Positions 5,454-6,039 of a stretch of DNA of 6,039 nucleotides are shown piece after piece. The first letter of the stretch is position 1. Each line of letters starts with the position of its first letter. Under the pieces are notes generated by a model. It was not told where the DNA came from and did no database searches. It worked only from the letters and a program-made list of their open reading frames with translations. Source of the stretch: Synechococcaceae cyanobacterium RL_1_2 (GTDB lineage Bacteria > Cyanobacteriota > Cyanobacteriia > Cyanobacteriales > JAAUPO01); NCBI GenBank assembly GCA_012033095.1, contig JAAUPO010000167.1, positions 1 through 6,039 of the forward strand, written 5' to 3'. Made by a program: the position numbers and the translations under genes.

Positions 5454-6039
5454 ATGGAAACTATCACTATTACCCAACCCGATGATTGGCATTTACATCT
5501 CCGGGATGGTGACGCTTTAACCACGGTGTTACCCCATACGGTACATCAATTTGCTCGGGCGATCGTCATGCCCAATCTGAAGCCCCCCGTGCGTACCGTA
5601 GCGGAAGCCTCGGCCTACCGCGATCGCATTATGGCGGCCATTCCAGCGGGCAAACAGTTTGAGCCATTGATGACTCTCTATCTGACAGATAATACGACTC
5701 CAGAAATAATTATTGCCGCCCAGCAATCCCAGTTTGTGAAAGCGGTTAAATATTATCCGGCGGGGGCTACGACCAATTCCGATTTTGGTGTTACGGATCT
5801 ACGTAATTGCGATCGGGTGTTTACCACCATGGAGGAAGTGGGTTTACCCCTATTGCTTCACGGAGAAGTAACTAACCCCGAAGTTGATATTTTCGATCGC
5901 GAAAAAATTTTTATTGAACAACATCTCATTCCCCTCAAAGAGCGATTTCCCACCCTCCGGATTGTACTCGAACATATCACCACCGAAGATGCAGTAAAGT
6001 TCGTCTTGGCCACGGACAATAACGTAGCGGCCACCATCA
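5454..6039 (+). CDS. pyrC: Dihydroorotase (5' part, runs off the window)
   Basis: Catalyses the reversible cyclisation of N-carbamoyl-L-aspartate to L-dihydroorotate, the third step of de novo pyrimidine synthesis, in the cytoplasm. The 195 codons present read without interruption and match the E. coli-type (class II, about 345 residues) enzyme. The metal ligands His13 and His15 lie in DDWHLHLRDG. Arg17 and Asn41 are at the substrate-binding positions. Lys99 in KAVKYYPAGATTNS is the lysine carbamylated to bridge the two zinc ions. His136 (LLLHGEV) and His174 (LEHITT) are the other ligands. All five ligands sit exactly three positions before their E. coli counterparts. The catalytic Asp (about 250) lies beyond the window end. 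ATG 5454 is chosen because METITITQPDDWHLHLRDG is the usual start of the family. It is the only gene here with no frame break. It is divergent from the response regulator and has no functional link to it that I can see. Confidence 0.96.
   Translation, partial: METITITQPDDWHLHLRDGDALTTVLPHTVHQFARAIVMPNLKPPVRTVAEASAYRDRIMAAIPAGKQFEPLMTLYLTDNTTPEIIIAAQQSQFVKAVKYYPAGATTNSDFGVTDLRNCDRVFTTMEEVGLPLLLHGEVTNPEVDIFDREKIFIEQHLIPLKERFPTLRIVLEHITTEDAVKFVLATDNNVAATI

Noticed and set aside
5529..5726. Minus-strand open frame antisense to pyrC
   Set aside because: It lies fully inside the uninterrupted, motif-verified dihydroorotase frame.
1..6039. tRNA or rRNA genes
   Set aside because: No T-loop, anticodon-arm or rRNA-like segments were seen on either strand.

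Overview
The window looks like chromosomal DNA of a unicellular cyanobacterium of the Synechocystis type. Five perfect copies of the HIP1 octamer GCGATCGC (321-328, 1771-1778, 2979-2986, 3561-3568, 5620-5627) and many one-off variants occur in 6 kb. RecA has the cyanobacterial-style acidic tail, and the intergenic DNA carries the CCCCCTAAAT...GGGGGACTT hairpins that are common in cyanobacteria. This assignment rests on recognised sequence character, not on a database search.

Layout. Positions 1-2150 are a repeat-rich patch. It holds a broken NTF2-like/DUF1348 gene (273-748, +) between two direct copies of an ~85 bp repeat (2-86; 783-966). The second copy is split by a 91 bp hairpin element with an 8 bp target duplication. 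Next comes a broken one-helix membrane protein gene (1792-1117, -) enclosed by two 93 bp inverted repeats (989-1081; 1801-1893), and then a 120 bp foldback element (2020-2139) just beyond recA. Positions 2151-3241 (-) are recA, with its likely promoter near 3334-3362. Positions 3534-4920 (-) encode a REC-PAS-GGDEF response regulator, a probable diguanylate cyclase. Positions 4921-5453 are a divergent intergenic region with a 44 bp tandem duplication upstream of the regulator and a consensus TATAAT six bases before pyrC. Positions 5454-6039 (+) are the first 195 codons of pyrC, which runs off the window.

Four of the five genes are broken as read, each by a net change of one base at or close to a short homopolymer: two deletions and two insertions. 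recA and the response regulator join into perfect family-like proteins once one base is restored or removed. The simplest explanation is homopolymer error in the sequence. Real decay of the two accessory genes, or slippage at the TTT-TTT-TGA site of the regulator gene, is possible but less likely. All fused proteins described here are my reconstructions.

I see no single new multi-gene system. The genes do unrelated jobs: DNA repair, c-di-GMP signalling and pyrimidine synthesis. The most interesting content is the cluster of non-autonomous hairpin elements, especially the insertion at 827-917, for which the window also holds an uninterrupted copy of the target, and the inverted-repeat pair around the membrane gene. 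No transposase gene is present.
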